A stretch of 64,000 nt of DNA from Serripes groenlandicus (taxonomy: Eukaryota; Mollusca; Bivalvia; Cardiida; Cardiidae), in assembly GCA_031761405.1 (NCBI GenBank), contig JASEVX010000007.1, positions 28,484,859 through 28,548,858 of the forward strand, read 5' to 3'. The stretch's first letter is position 1, and each line of letters opens with the position of its first letter. A model generated the notes under the pieces. It ran no database searches, had not been told where the DNA came from, and saw only the letters and a list, made by a program, of their open reading frames with translations. Shown one piece after another: positions 30,694 to 41,212 of the stretch. The position numbers and the translations under genes are program-made.

Positions 30694-32520
30694 TTTAACC
30701 CTTTCCTATTCACAACAATTCTGCAATTGAATAATTATTATGTCTCCCCCATACATGGGGGTGACATATTGTTTTTGCCCGTTCTGTCCTTCCGTCTGTC
30801 CGTGCGTCCCTCCGTGCGTCCCTCCGTGCGTCCTTCCGTCTGTCACACAAGTTCGTTTCCGCTCAATAACTGAAGAACGCTTAGGTGTAGGAACTTCATA
30901 CTTGGTATGCAGGTTGGTCATGACCAGTAGCTGACCCCTATTGATTTTGATGTCTGAAGGTCATGGTCATGGTGACCTTGTGAGGTAAAAAATGGTTTCC
31001 GCTCAATAACTGAAGAACGCTTAGGCCGAGGAACTCCATACTTGGTATGCAGGTTGGCCATGCCCAGTAGAAGACTCCTATTGATTTTGAGGTCAGTACA
31101 TCTAAAGTCAAGGTCACAGTGACCTAGAGCTGAAAGGTCATAGTGACAATGAGCTGAAAAATTGTTTTTTCTTGAGCCCAGGAACTTCATACTTAGTGTG
31201 CAGATTGGTCACCACCAGCAAATGACCCCTATTGATTTTGAGGTCACTAGGTCAAAGGTCAAGGTCACAGTTGTCAAGGTCATGTCCATCACACTTGTTT
31301 CTGCTCAATAACTGAAGAACGCTTGGGCGTAGGAACTTCATACTTGGTATGCAGGTTAGTCATGACCAGTAGATGACCCCTATTGATTTTGATGTCAGAA
31401 GGTCAAAGACCTTGTGAGGTAATAAATGGTTTCCGCTCAATAACTTAATAACGCTTGGGCCGAGGAACTCCATACATGGTATGCAGGTTGGTCATACCCA
31501 GTAGAAGATCTTATTGATTTTGGGGTCAGTACATCTAAAGTCAAGGTCACAGTGACCTTGAGCTGAAAGGTCACAGTGACGATGAGCTGAAACTGTTTTT
31601 GCTTAATAACTGTAGAATGATTTGGCCATGGAAGTTAATACTTGGTGTGAAGGTTGGTCACCATCAACAGATGATCCCTTTCCTTGTTATTAGGTCAAAG
31701 GTCAAGGTCATGGTAACCTTCAGCTGAAAAATGGTTTCCGCTCAATAACTAAAGAATGCTTAGGTCGAGAAATTTCATACCTGGTGTGCAAGTTGGTCCT
31801 AACAAGTAGATGACCCTTATTGATTTTGTTTGATTTTGGGGTCACAAGGTCAAAGGTCAAGGTCACAGTAACCTTCAGCTGAAAAATGTTTTTTACTCAA
31901 GAACGCTTATGCCCAGGGACTTCATACTTGGTGTGTAGGTTGGTCCTAACCTGTAGATGACCCCTATTGATTTTGATGTCAGTAGGTCAAAGGTCAAGGT
32001 CATGGTGACCTTGGGCTGAAAAATGGTTTCCGCTCAATAACTGAAGCATGCTTGGACCCAGGAACGTCATACTTGGTGTGCAGGTTGGTCATCACAGGCA
32101 AATGACCCTTAAATGACCCGAAAAATGGTTTCCGCTCAATAACTGAAGACTACTTGGGACCAGGAACTTCATACTTGGTATACAGGATGGTCATGACACC
32201 TTGACCTGAAAAATGGTATCCACTCAATAATTCTTAAAAAAATAACCACTAATCTTGTGCATCTTATGCAATACATGTCCACTATTGTCTACAGGTTAAT
32301 AGGCCGAAATTCAAATTCACAGTTACTTCATCTTCAGTCCAAAACTACAAAATTCATCTCCATCATTTCTTTTCCTCCCCTACGATCACACAAATGGGGA
32401 GACAAACGCTTTTTCAAAAAAGCAATCTCTAGTTATATTTGAAAACATCTAGACAAAAATATGGTAGATGTCTATAAATGAAAGATAAATTATTCAATAG
32501 AATTGGAACATCATTCTAAA
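30694..32520 (-). mobile_element. TTAA MITE split by a large Helentron-like element
   Basis: TTAACCCTTTCCTATTCACA and ACAATTCTGCAATTG lie left of the insert (30694-30738); TTTGAAAACATCTAGACAAA and TCTATAAATGAAAGATAA lie right of it (32437-32500). The left fragment and the start of the right one are consecutive in unbroken reverse copies. Confidence 0.6.
30739..32432 (+). mobile_element. Pearl/Helentron-like element with about eight core repeats
   Basis: Starts TATGTCTCCCCCATACATGG with inverted GGGGGTGACATA, then a TCCGTCTGTCCGTGCGTCCC head to 30845. The core is about eight degenerate units of 100-210 bp, each with TTTCCGCTCAATAACTGAAG, AACTTCATACTTGGT and AAGGTCAAGGTCACAGTGAC. The 3' end has AATGGGGAGACAAAC, hairpin GCTTTTTCAAAAAAGC and AATCTCTAG (CTAG 32429-32432) followed by T. 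Same family as 9669. Confidence 0.8.
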
Positions 32521-32569
32521 TGGAAGTAAAACTATTGAGTAGAAAGTGTATATATAGAGAGTTTTCATT

Positions 32570-32640
32570 TAATGCAAATCTGCAGCAGATGACTTTGAAA
32601 TGATCTAGCAAAACTATTAAAGTCAAACTATTTATTTGAT
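32570..32640 (-). mobile_element. TTAA MITE fragment
   Basis: ATGCAAATCTGCAGCAGATG, ACTTTGAAATGATCTAGC only. Confidence 0.45.
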
Positions 32641-32720
32641 TTGAAAAAGTGTTGGGAAATAGTAAGAAAATGCTCATAATTTGTTTAATGTTGTGTAAAA
32701 CACCATATATGTAAACAAAA

Positions 32721-34535
32721 TCATATTGGTTGGGACCTAAGGTATTCATATTGGCAGGCACTAGGTATTTGATATTAGCATGCATTATGTATTCATATTA
32801 TTCATATTGGTAGGGACTAGGTATTCATATTGGCAGGCACCACCCCTGCAAAACAGTCTTGAACTGTTCTAGAACTATTCTAGAAGACTCTAGAATTGTT
32901 CTGGAACTCAGGTCTAGAACTGTTCTGAAACTGTTCTAGAATTTTAGGGCACAGTTCTAGAACGTTAAGTGAGACAATTTTTCGGAAGAATTGTTCTGGA
33001 AATGTTCTAGAACTAGTCTAGAAGAAATGTTCCAGAACAATTCTTCTAGAATAATTCTAGACCAGTTCCCGAACAATAGGTCTAGAACAATTCTTCTGGA
33101 ACTTAACGTTCTAGAACTGTCCCACAAACATTCTAGAACAGTACTAGACCAGAGTTCCAGAATAATTCTAGAATTTTCTAGAATAGTTCAAGAATGGTTT
33201 CAGAACAATGAAGGTTTGTTCCAGAAATGATGTTGTATGGTTCTAGAATAGTTCCAGAACACCTGCTCAGTAAACAGCTGAATCATACTTGTATCTGTTC
33301 TAGAGCTTGGGTGTTTGCATTTATTACGATGTTGTAATGGGTTATCCTAGACATTGTAGTAAATTACAAAATTAACTGAAAATGCCAGGGCCTGGAACTG
33401 CCTAGGCCTAAAAGTGTTCCAAAAAATAATCATGTTACAAGAGTTATCACCAAACATGATGAATTTCACTTTAAATCACTGAATAAACATTCATTAACAT
33501 AAGTTTTACCTGTCAAGTGTTTCTAAGCCAAGTTGAATACATTCTGTGCTTGTAAATCTTCATTTTATGTTTTTTTCTATCCGCTTTTATCATTAGAATG
33601 AGAAGAAAAGTTATTTACGAATCACTCTGTACATAATATTTGATGACAATCCATTATAACCGAGTGTTTTGTGAAAACATTGCCTGAATTTTAACATGTC
33701 ACATTGTCATCCATTTTTTGACAATTTAAAATCTCAATTTCCTGTTGTTGTTGTTGTTGTAATTATTTTGTTGTTTTAGAACTGTTCTAGAACTACCAAT
33801 TTCTAGAAAATAATATCACAGGGGCAGGTATTTATATTGGTAGGGACTAGGTATTCGTATTGGTAGGTACTTGGTATTCATATTGGCAGGAACTAGGTTT
33901 TCACATTTGTAGGGACTAGGTATTGACATATCAGTAGGGACTAGGTATTCATATTGGCAGGTCCTATGTTTCATATTGGCAGGGTCTAGGTATTTATATT
34001 AGCAGGGACTATGTATTTATATTGGCAGGGACATGGTATTCATATTGGCAGGGTCTAGGTATTTATATTGGCAGAGACTATGTATTTATATTGGTAGGGA
34101 CTATGTATTTATAATGGCAGGGACATGGTATTCATATTGGCATTGTCTAGATATTCATGTTGACATTGTCTAGTTATTCATATTGGCAGGGCCTATGTAT
34201 TCCTATTGGCAGGGACTATAGGTATTCATATTTACATTGTTTAGTAAGTCATATCGGCAGGGACTAGGTATTCATATTGACATTGTCTATGGACTAGGTA
34301 TTCATATTGGCAGGGACTAGGTATTCATATTGGCAGGGACTAGGTATTCATATTGACAGGGACTAGGTATTCATATTGTCATTGTTTAGTAATGCATATT
34401 GGCAGGGACTAGGTATTCATAGTGGCAGGGACTAGGTATTCATATTGTCATTGTTTAGTAATTCATATTCAGGCAGGGACAATGTTTTGATATTAGCAGA
34501 GACACTGTTTTCATATTGACAGGGAATTCAGGTAT
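32721..34535 (+). repeat. 23-bp tandem array, interrupted by a dyad-word element
   Basis: Unit GGTATTCATATTGGCAGGGA followed by CTA, with variants (GTAGGGACT, GACATTGTCTA, GTCATTGTTTAGTA). About six copies precede (32721-32842) and some thirty follow (33825-34535) the inserted element at 32843-33824. Higher-order variants suggest several rounds of expansion. It is not a CRISPR array: there are no unique spacers and the units are head-to-tail. Confidence 0.85.
32843..33824. mobile_element. TIR-bounded element filled with TTCTAGAA words (dyad-word element 2)
   Basis: Starts CCCCTGCAAAACAG and ends TATCACAGGGG, mirroring the CCCCTGCGAAA ends of 3396-5186. I count about 13 exact TTCTAGAA dyads plus many near matches (TTCTGGAA, TTCCAGAA). 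They are concentrated at 32865-33260 and 33775-33812, with an AT-rich middle that has a (TTG)n run near 33742. It splits the 23-bp array. No clear target duplication; CAGG appears on both sides. Confidence 0.6.
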
Positions 34536-34542
34536 TCAGACT

Positions 34543-34656
34543 TACTTTTGCCACAATGTTTTCAACTCTATTCAATCATTATGCTTTCATATTATATAAG
34601 AAACAGATGTTCAAAGTTGTCTACTGCAGATTAGTTGTATGTTGGAAAAGGGTAAA
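34543..34656 (+). mobile_element. TTAA MITE, right half
   Basis: ACTTTTGCCACAATG... TTTTGCCACAATGTTTTCAA, TTCAAAGTTGTCTACTGCAG and TTGGAAAAGGGTAAA. It begins exactly where the 23-bp array stops, so the array may have arisen inside or replaced the left half. Confidence 0.65.
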
Positions 34657-34844
34657 ATTACAGTCTGTTGAGAGATGATAAAATGGAAGAGATGTTTTAC
34701 AGTGTAATAAATAATGCAAAAAACATTATATTACTAGGTCACAGTGTATTAAAAGTAGGGTTATTTTTTTAGTATAAAAACCTGTAGACTGAAACAAAAA
34801 AACACCTTCCTTTTCCGCTAGAAACGTAAGCTAAATAACATTCA

Positions 34845-35098
34845 TCAACCCTTTGCCAGCTGAAAACACATTTTGTTGTATCAGATTTATAATGCGGGAG
34901 AAGACTTTTGAAAACATTGTGGAAAAAGAAGAAATTGCTCATCATGAGCAATTTTGCCTTTTGCCACAATGTTTTCATCTCTATTCTCAAAGTAATTTTA
35001 ACTTGCATCCATAGAGATTTTCAACATACTTGCTCAAGATTAATTCAAAGTAATCTGATCCAGAAGATTTGTTGTAATATTATGTTCGAAAGGGTTAA
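34845..35098 (+). mobile_element. TTAA palindromic MITE, diverged copy
   Basis: TCAACCCTTTGCCAGCTGAA left, ATTATGTTCGAAAGGGTTAA right (TTAA 35095-35098); hairpin GAAATTGCTCATCATGAGCAATTT perfect. Confidence 0.75.
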
Positions 35099-35158
35099 GC
35101 ATTGACCTGATACCTGCTATGATATATATTGAATGATATTTAGATATACTTAAGAAAT

Positions 35159-36360
35159 AAACTATCAACAACCGTGGGTTATTGGCGAATAACCAATGGT
35201 TTGGAGTTCTGATGCGCAGGAATTAACCACGAAGGCCTACGGCCTGAGTGATTAATTACAAAGCATCAGAACGACAAACCATTGGTTATTCGCCAATAAA
35301 CCAAGGTTTTTGATAGTTTCATTTCGATTCTAACATGACCCGACACCTTAACAAAGGGAAATAAATGCACTATTTAGCAAACCAGTTTACCCACCAGTTT
35401 GTTGTTCCATCAATTGTGACTACCCACTGCATTATACGCATAACTACAGAAAAAAACGACAAAGAGGGGTAGACTCAGCAACAAGACAATGTAATTTTAT
35501 TTAATTAATTATTTAGTTTTCATTGTACTACACAAGTTAACAATATGTATAGAATGAGTGTAGTGGAGCAGAATTATTCTATTCTGTTCTACGGAACTAA
35601 TGTCTACAGGGCTATTGTGCCACAATGTGTCCAAAAATTCAGCGATTTGAGGACAAAGAAATTCCGCTGAAATTCCCCACACTTATAGAACTCAATGTGA
35701 TCTAGGGCGTGTTCGTTATATCTGGGAAAAATCTAGTTTCATATTTCATATTTCTGTAGATCTCGCACCAGCAAATAACGGAATCCGCTAGAAACCTGAA
35801 ATTCAACCTAAAACTTGTCCGAGATCCAGTGCAAACAACGGTGTGTTTAGATTTCTCATACATTTAGTTTGGATTCTTGGAGAAAGCTTTTAATAGGGGT
35901 TCTTAACTTAAATTTTTTCTGTGGGCGTGACTAGGAAAGTGACGTCACGTGAGCGGTTTGACGTCATAACGTTACAGTGGTGCAGAGGTAGAGCGTCGGC
36001 CTCTCGTATCAAAGGTCCCTGGTTCGCGTCCAGTGATGAGCGGGTCCTGTCTTTGAGATTTTTCCACACAAAACGGCACGAGTACTGGTTAAGTCTCCAG
36101 GAAGCAGACATCGAGCATGATTAATCCAAGCTGAAAGCTTGTTTCGCAATCAATGTCAAATAAATAAAAATAAAATAAATAAAATATCGAGTCAGCCATT
36201 GCAGACGACGTAGTATACACATGTATGTTTCTTTACATCACGTGACGCCGAATGACAGGCTTATACGCGGGGGGATAACTGGAATAGCCAATGTGAAAAG
36301 TAGTGCATTTCCATTGGTTATTGACGAATAATCAACGGTTATTTTCTTCGCGCTCTATAG
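35159..36360. mobile_element. Palindrome-headed element with TGACGTCA sites, copy 2, hosting a SINE
   Basis: The head is a 160-bp palindrome (35159-35322) with arms ACTATCAACAACCGTGGG and CCAAGGTTTTTGATAGT; within each arm GGTTATTGGCGAATAACC is itself a dyad. The centre is GGCCTACGGCC. The right end, CCATTGGTTATTGACGAATA and ATCAACGGTTATTTTC (36307-36345), is an inverted single arm. Two TGACGTCA sites lie at 35940-35947 and 35959-35966 in a block almost identical to that of copy 1 at 17296. Non-coding. Confidence 0.55.
35974..36185 (+). repeat. tRNA-derived SINE
   Basis: Box A-like TGGTGCAGAGGTAGAGCG (about 35978-35995) and box B-like GGTTCGCGTCC (about 36021-36031) sit at tRNA spacing. A unique body follows (TTAAGTCTCCAGGAAGCAGA) and an A-rich tail of AAATAAAAT units (36158-36185). 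Pol III internal promoter and A-rich tail are the hallmarks of a LINE-mobilised SINE. It interrupts the TGACGTCA block relative to copy 1. Confidence 0.7.
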
Positions 36361-36386
36361 GCAAGGAAAACAACGTCATGTTAGAA

Positions 36387-36463
36387 TTAACCCTTTACCT
36401 CATATAGACGCTTTCTGACGCCTCTGCAGCAGGACAAATTGTGTGTATCAGGGAAAGGGATTC
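36387..36463 (+). mobile_element. TTAA MITE, 77-bp deletion derivative
   Basis: TTAA 36387-36390, CCCTTTACCTCATATAGACG, GCCTCTGCAGCAGGACAAAT and then directly GTATCAGGGAAAGGGATTCA. Hairpin and spacer are gone. Confidence 0.75.
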
Positions 36464-36667
36464 AATGGGGGGAGACTAATCTAATCTGCTTTGCTCCATT
36501 ACATGTCCATTGTTTTGACTTATCAGCCTGATTGCATAGACCATGTGGTATGTCAGTTTGTCCATGGTATTGGACACTCCGGCTTAATTGTTACTTACAT
36601 TGTGATCAATGGATTTGTACTTGAACAACAGCCTGACTTGTTTGCATCTTACCTATTTGATTTATTA

Positions 36668-36891
36668 TTAACCCTTTTCCGCATACAACACATTTGCAGC
36701 TGTTGACTTTAAAAACATCAAGGCAAGAAATTTGGAGATGCTCTTTCATTGAAAAGTATAATCTGAGTGAACATGTGGAATTGAAAACATTGTTGCAAAA
36801 TGAAAAATTGCTCATGACGAGCAATTTCTCCTTTTTGTAAGGCATCTGTTGCAGATGCATCTAACAGGGTCCGCATGTAAGAAATGGATAA
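36668..36891 (-). mobile_element. TTAA palindromic MITE, diverged copy
   Basis: TTAACCCTTTTCCGCATACA left; hairpin AAATTGCTCATGACGAGCAATTT; right end decayed (CATGTAAGAAATGGATAAT). Confidence 0.7.
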
Positions 36892-36893
36892 TA

Positions 36894-37122
36894 TTAACTC
36901 TCCCTCATACGACAATTCTGCAGCAGACGACTTTAAACATGTTTTGTCAAAAAAATGGAAAATCTCTATAATTGAATGGATAACCTATGACTAAAAGTGG
37001 AAAACATTGTGACAAAAGGAGAGATTGCACGTTTTGTGCAATTTCTTCTTTTGTCACTATGTTTTCAAAAAGCCGTCTGCTGCAGAGGCGTCAGAAAGAG
37101 TCTATATGAGGGAAAGGGTTAA
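36894..37122 (-). mobile_element. TTAA palindromic MITE, intact copy
   Basis: TTAACTCTCCCTCATACGAC left, CTATATGAGGGAAAGGGTTAA right. Hairpin GATTGCACGTTTTGTGCAATTTC. Almost abuts the previous copy. Confidence 0.85.
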
Positions 37123-37327
37123 CTATCTCAAGATCTGTCAGATCTCTGGCTGTTTCAAACTTTTGGAATTGTGTTGGCTCCTGTCTGACAAGCATTCATC
37201 TGCTGCAGATGCATCAACATGCAAAGACTTAAAATGTTAATTACAGGTAGAATAATTTCGAAACAATTTGTGTCAGCATTAAAATGAAAGAATCTGTGTC
37301 AAATTGTCCTTTGGTTTACTTAATAAT

Positions 37328-37797
37328 TATACCCCCAAAAAACAAAGTTTTGGGGGGGTATATAGGAGTCACTGTGTCGGTCGGTCGGTCGGTCGGTCGG
37401 AAGCCATATTTTGTCCGGCCTATTTATTACAAACCACTGGGTGGAATTCAATACAAATTAACATGAAGCTTCTATACCAAGAGGAGATGTGCATACCCTA
37501 AAGGTCTTACAATTGCATGTTATTTTACAGAGTTATGGCCCTTTTACTTATTAAGTTGTTGGTCATATTTTGTCCGAAGCCATATTTTGTCCGGCCTATT
37601 TCTTACAAACCACTGGGTGGAATTCAATAACATTTTACATGAAGCTTCTATACCAAGAGGAGATGTGCATATCATAAAGATTTTACAATTGCATGTTACT
37701 TTACAGAGTTATGGCCCTTTTGTTGGTCAGTCGGAAGCCATATTTTGAGTCAAGGTGCTATTTTGGGGGTATTTATCACCTTCAGTGATATTTCTAG
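37328..37797 (+). mobile_element. Pearl/Helentron-like element (TATACCCC type)
   Basis: Head TATACCCCCAAAAAACAAAG with inverted GTTTTGGGGGGGTATA, then GGTCGGTCGGTCGG microsatellite (37377-37399). Two core units of about 175 bp start GCCATATTTTGTCCGGCC. The tail is TTTTGGGGGTATTTA, hairpin TCACCTTCAGTGA, then TATTTCTAG (CTAG 37794-37797) and T. Non-coding. Confidence 0.8.
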
Positions 37798-38190
37798 TTG
37801 GTATTAAAACTCATTGAACCCAATTAATCTATATTTAATGAGTTAATTTACATTAATGTGAAAGCCTTGTGGATGAAATAGATGATCTGTCATTCTTTGA
37901 ATCACACCAAAGTTAAATAGGTTGATTAGAAAAGCAAATATTTAAATGTTCATTCAAGTTGATCCAATTCTGAAATATTTCTTTGCAAATTATATTTGAG
38001 CTGCTTCTAGTGATTTTGGGCCTTATTGGCTGCATACAAGGATAAAATAAAAATAAAAATTATGGGGCTACAGTTATATATATAGTTAGTCAATTACACA
38101 TCGACAACAGTGAAGGCTCTGGTGAGACTATACAGATGCATGGGTAAGCCTAGATCTTCACTGTATGCAGATGTATTAAGACCCCAAATC
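37798..38190. other. Unassigned intergenic DNA
   Basis: Nothing recognised. Confidence 0.3.
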
Positions 38191-38199
38191 GCTATATGC

Positions 38200-38325
38200 C
38201 GTTACTTTGGGAGCCTCTGCATCAGTCAGTTACACATATAGACTTTTGAAATAATTGTTGTAAAAGTAGAAATTGCTCATCACAGCATATTTCTCCTTTT
38301 TCCACAATGTATCCAAATGTTGCTG
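38200..38325 (+). mobile_element. TTAA MITE remnant
   Basis: GAGCCTCTGCATCAGTCAG, GACTTTTGAAATAATTGTTG, AAGTAGAAATTGCTCATC and TCCTTTTTCCACAATG remain. Confidence 0.5.
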
Positions 38326-38523
38326 CTGTACTAAAAGCTTTGAATGTCCTCTGTATCAGGACAATTGATAACTACCAGAGGACAAGTTGAGAAATTTGAG
38401 TATGAGTTTTAATTACTTCATCATTGTGTTGTGTAAGATAATCTTTATTAGTAAACAGCAATAGTAACTCTATCCTCTCCATCATTAACAGTGTCCTTTG
38501 TTATTGAAAGCAAATGATTATTA

Positions 38524-38672
38524 TTAACCCATTCCCACAAACAGCCACAGTTTCACGACTCTGCAGCAGGCAACTTTTGAAAACATATTGTAACAAAAGG
38601 ACAAATTTGCTCATGATGAGCAATTTCTCCTTTTGCCACAATGTTTTCAACTCTTTTCAATTATTATACTGG
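38524..38672 (+). mobile_element. TTAA palindromic MITE, left half
   Basis: TTAACCCATTCCCACAAACA left; hairpin TTTGCTCATGATGAGCAA; stops after TTTCAATTATTATACT. Confidence 0.7.
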
Positions 38673-38741
38673 GCATATATCATATAATATGGAAAGAAAT
38701 ATAAAACAGTGAATTAAAGTCTAAAGCATTTCAATATTTAA

Positions 38742-38925
38742 AACGCTTTCCCACATACCCAGAAAATATGCAGCAGAATACTTAAAACGCATATTGGTTA
38801 AAAAATAAGAAAAATTCAATAAATTGAAAGCATAATTATTGAATAGAGCATTTTTAATTTGCCACAATATAGTAGAAGCTATATGGCTGCTTTTGACACA
38901 TATTAAAAAATGACTCATTATTATT
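38742..38925 (-). mobile_element. TTAA MITE, decayed
   Basis: CGCTTTCCCACATACCCAGA, AATATGCAGCAGAATACTT, AAAGCATAATTATTGAATAG and TTGCCACAATATAGTAG. Confidence 0.5.
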
Positions 38926-38929
38926 ATCC

Positions 38930-39185
38930 ACTCGGCTTAAATGAAGTTTGCGAGGGGATATAGTACGGGACTGTCCGTTTGTTCGTTCATTCATCCGTGC
39001 ATCCGTCTGTTACACTTTAACAACCTTGTGACCACTCTACACTGAACATCCTTCGACCGATCTTAACCAAACTTGTATCCTTCGACTGATCTTAACCAAA
39101 CTTGGTATACAGTTAGTATGTTAAAGGTCAAGGTCAAAATTGGACTTTGACTATTTTTCCATATCAACAACCTTGTGACCATATC
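38930..39185 (+). mobile_element. Helentron-like fragment with TCCGTC head
   Basis: CACTCGGCTTAAATGAAGTT, GCGAGGGGATATAGTACGGG and GTTCATTCATCCGTGCATCC head, then TTCGACCGATCTTAACCAAA repeated, and AAGGTCAAGGTCAAAATTGG. No tail visible before MITE sequence resumes at about 39195. Confidence 0.5.
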
Positions 39186-39194
39186 AACAACTAC

Positions 39195-39365
39195 ACTGAA
39201 CAAAGCTGCAGTCTTTGAAAACATGTCCAAGTAAAAATGTGAACAATTATCTACAAATAAATTTAGTGTCACCATTGGGCAAATACAGTTAAAACATTAT
39301 GTCCAAAGGTCATCTAGAATTGCTTCGGAGGCATCACAAAACATTTGTAAGTGGGAAAGGGTTAA
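39195..39365 (-). mobile_element. TTAA MITE, left end missing
   Basis: AGCTGCAGTCTTTGAAAACA, AAAACATTATGTCCAAAGG, GGAGGCATCACAAAACATTT and AAGTGGGAAAGGGTTAA (TTAA 39362-39365). The missing left end suggests the upstream Helentron fragment interrupted it. Confidence 0.6.
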
Positions 39366-39631
39366 AGTTGCATAAATAATTCACAAACTGAGTATGATAT
39401 ATGATACCCAGGTCAACATCTGATCAAGATATTCTCTCACATCTACTGAATTATTCATGATAGATAAAATGTTTTTTTGCTTGTGTTGCATAACCAATGT
39501 CAAAATATCTATGTATGATACTTTATGCAATACAATTTCATTAAATTTAAAAGCTTTTTCTTGCCCACTTTATAAAAGGTGATATCTATAGTTCAGCCTT
39601 CAATATCATGATTTCTGCAAATACTTTTCTT

Positions 39632-39848
39632 TTAATCCCTTGCCCACATAACAAAACTTTTGGATGCCAGACTGCAGCAGAAGACTTTTGAAAACATTGT
39701 GGCGAAAAAAAGAAATTGTTCATAATGGGCAATATTTTCTTTTGCGACACTATGTTTTCAACTCTATTTAATAATTAAACTTTATATATATCGAGATTTT
39801 TAAAGTTTTTGCCAATGTCTCAAATATGTTGTATGTGGGAAAGGGTTA
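39632..39848 (+). mobile_element. TTAA palindromic MITE
   Basis: TTAATCCCTTGCCCACATAA left, TTGTATGTGGGAAAGGGTTA right; hairpin GAAATTGTTCATAATGGGCAAT imperfect. Confidence 0.75.
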
Positions 39849-39866
39849 TCCATGTTTGAACAATTG

Positions 39867-40120
39867 ATTGATTGATTGATTGGGGTTTAACGCCTTTTTA
39901 AAAAAAAATCAGTCATATCACGGCGACCAGTTCACCTACTCATGCGTTTCCTGGTTTTCCATCACCATGGAGTACACCACACAACATACTTTCCAAGCAG
40001 TTGGCTGCTTTTCCACATAGACTGTTCACAGGCGTCCGAATTTCTATTACAGCAAAAACTGCGAAAAATCACACAATACCACGTTAAAATACTCAAAAAG
40101 TCTCTCTATATTCGTTGTCT
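39867..40120 (-). repeat. SINE-like copy with (AATC)n tail, reverse
   Basis: Plus-strand reading starts ATTGATTGATTGATTGGGGT (the inverted tail), then TTTAACGCC, CATATCACGGCGACCAGTTC, CACCATGGAGTACACCAC and CTTTCCAAGCAGTTGGCTGC. The forward version is at 57030-57200. Confidence 0.6.
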
Positions 40121-40124
40121 ATAA

Positions 40125-40229
40125 AGTAACAAAATATCTATCACTTTGCCACAATGATTTCAACTCTATTCACTATTTATACCTTCATTTATTTATGCTT
40201 CAGATTTGTTGTATGTGGGAAAGGATTAA
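40125..40229 (+). mobile_element. TTAA MITE, right half
   Basis: CTTTGCCACAATGATTTCAA, CTTCAGATTTGTTGTATGTG and GGAAAGGATTAA (TTAA 40226-40229). Lies directly beside the SINE-like copy. Confidence 0.65.
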
Positions 40230-40311
40230 ATAGCCTGTAAGCCTGGCTGTCAGATCTATACTGTCCTTGTTAATTATTTATCTTCAGAAACCCTTTTCTT
40301 TAGTAACAAAA

Positions 40312-40455
40312 ACCCTTTCCCACAACTAATCTGCAGTTATTTAGACATCATCGAAAATTTGTAGGCAAAAATATGGAAAATTTCTATAAATGAAAGTATA
40401 ATTATTGAGTTGAGTTTGAAACATTGTGATAAATGAAGAAATTGCCTATTAATTT
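40312..40455 (-). mobile_element. TTAA MITE, left half, cut by a SINE-like copy
   Basis: AAACCCTTTCCCACAACTAA, GGCAAAAATATGGAAAATTT, GTATAATTATTGAGTTGAGT and GATAAATGAAGAAATTGCC, then SINE sequence. Confidence 0.6.
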
Positions 40456-40600
40456 AGCTCAGGGTTGATGGGTTAGTATTACGACTGACTCGCTGGTGTC
40501 AAGACAAAAATGACCATGAGTTACTGGTAACTTCTAAGCCAGGTAATGGCGTAACATAACTGAAAAATAATTGAAAACAAAAATCCACCAAATATAATAC
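40456..40600 (+). repeat. SINE-like body
   Basis: GCTCAGGGTTGATGGGTTAG, GACTGACTCGCTGGTGTCAA, GAGTTACTGGTAACTTC and GTAATGGCGTAACATAACTG match the bodies at 18322 and 51990. Confidence 0.55.
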
Positions 40601-41212
40601 AAACAAACTAACAAACACCTGTCATACTACTTGTTTACTGTCACTGCAAAGCATTTGATTCATTTGTATAAAAACAATTGTAAGGTTCAAATCCCCAAAG
40701 GCCATTATGGTGGATTAGTACAAAAAAAAAGAAACAGAGCAAAATAATAATAATGAGAAAAACTGTCCAGTCATTCTGTATCATGCGCAATGCTCTAGAT
40801 AAGTGGCCAGTTTTATGTTCCATAATCCTTAATTGACCTCAAAACGGTTTATTGCAGGGGCTCAAAGGAAACCTTTCGGTGAGATGATTCTTTTGAGTAC
40901 ACACAGCATAGGGTTTGAATGAGTAATGAAAGAGATATTATTGCATAGCTAAGACCAGTTTGCTCATCTTATCTTAAATCTACTGCGGGCTATATATCAT
41001 GGGTCACATCTACATGTCTGCCCGCTGTATTGTACTCAAGAGTCTGACAGGCTGTCACATCAGTCCTCTCCGGCTGTTAAACTCCCAGCTTCAAATTATA
41101 TATTTTTCTTGCCTTTCTTTAAAATGGAAGGTACATTTAAGGCAATTAATTTGCAAAACTATCTTTTTATATATAACACAGGGTCAGGCTTATATTTCAT
41201 TTCCTTTATTTA
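40601..41212. other. Unassigned intergenic DNA
   Basis: About 0.6 kb; no gene recognised. Confidence 0.3.

Noticed and set aside
35974..36050. Possible functional tRNA gene
   Set aside because: A- and B-box-like motifs are present, but no complete cloverleaf with acceptor stem was found, and a SINE body and A-rich tail follow.
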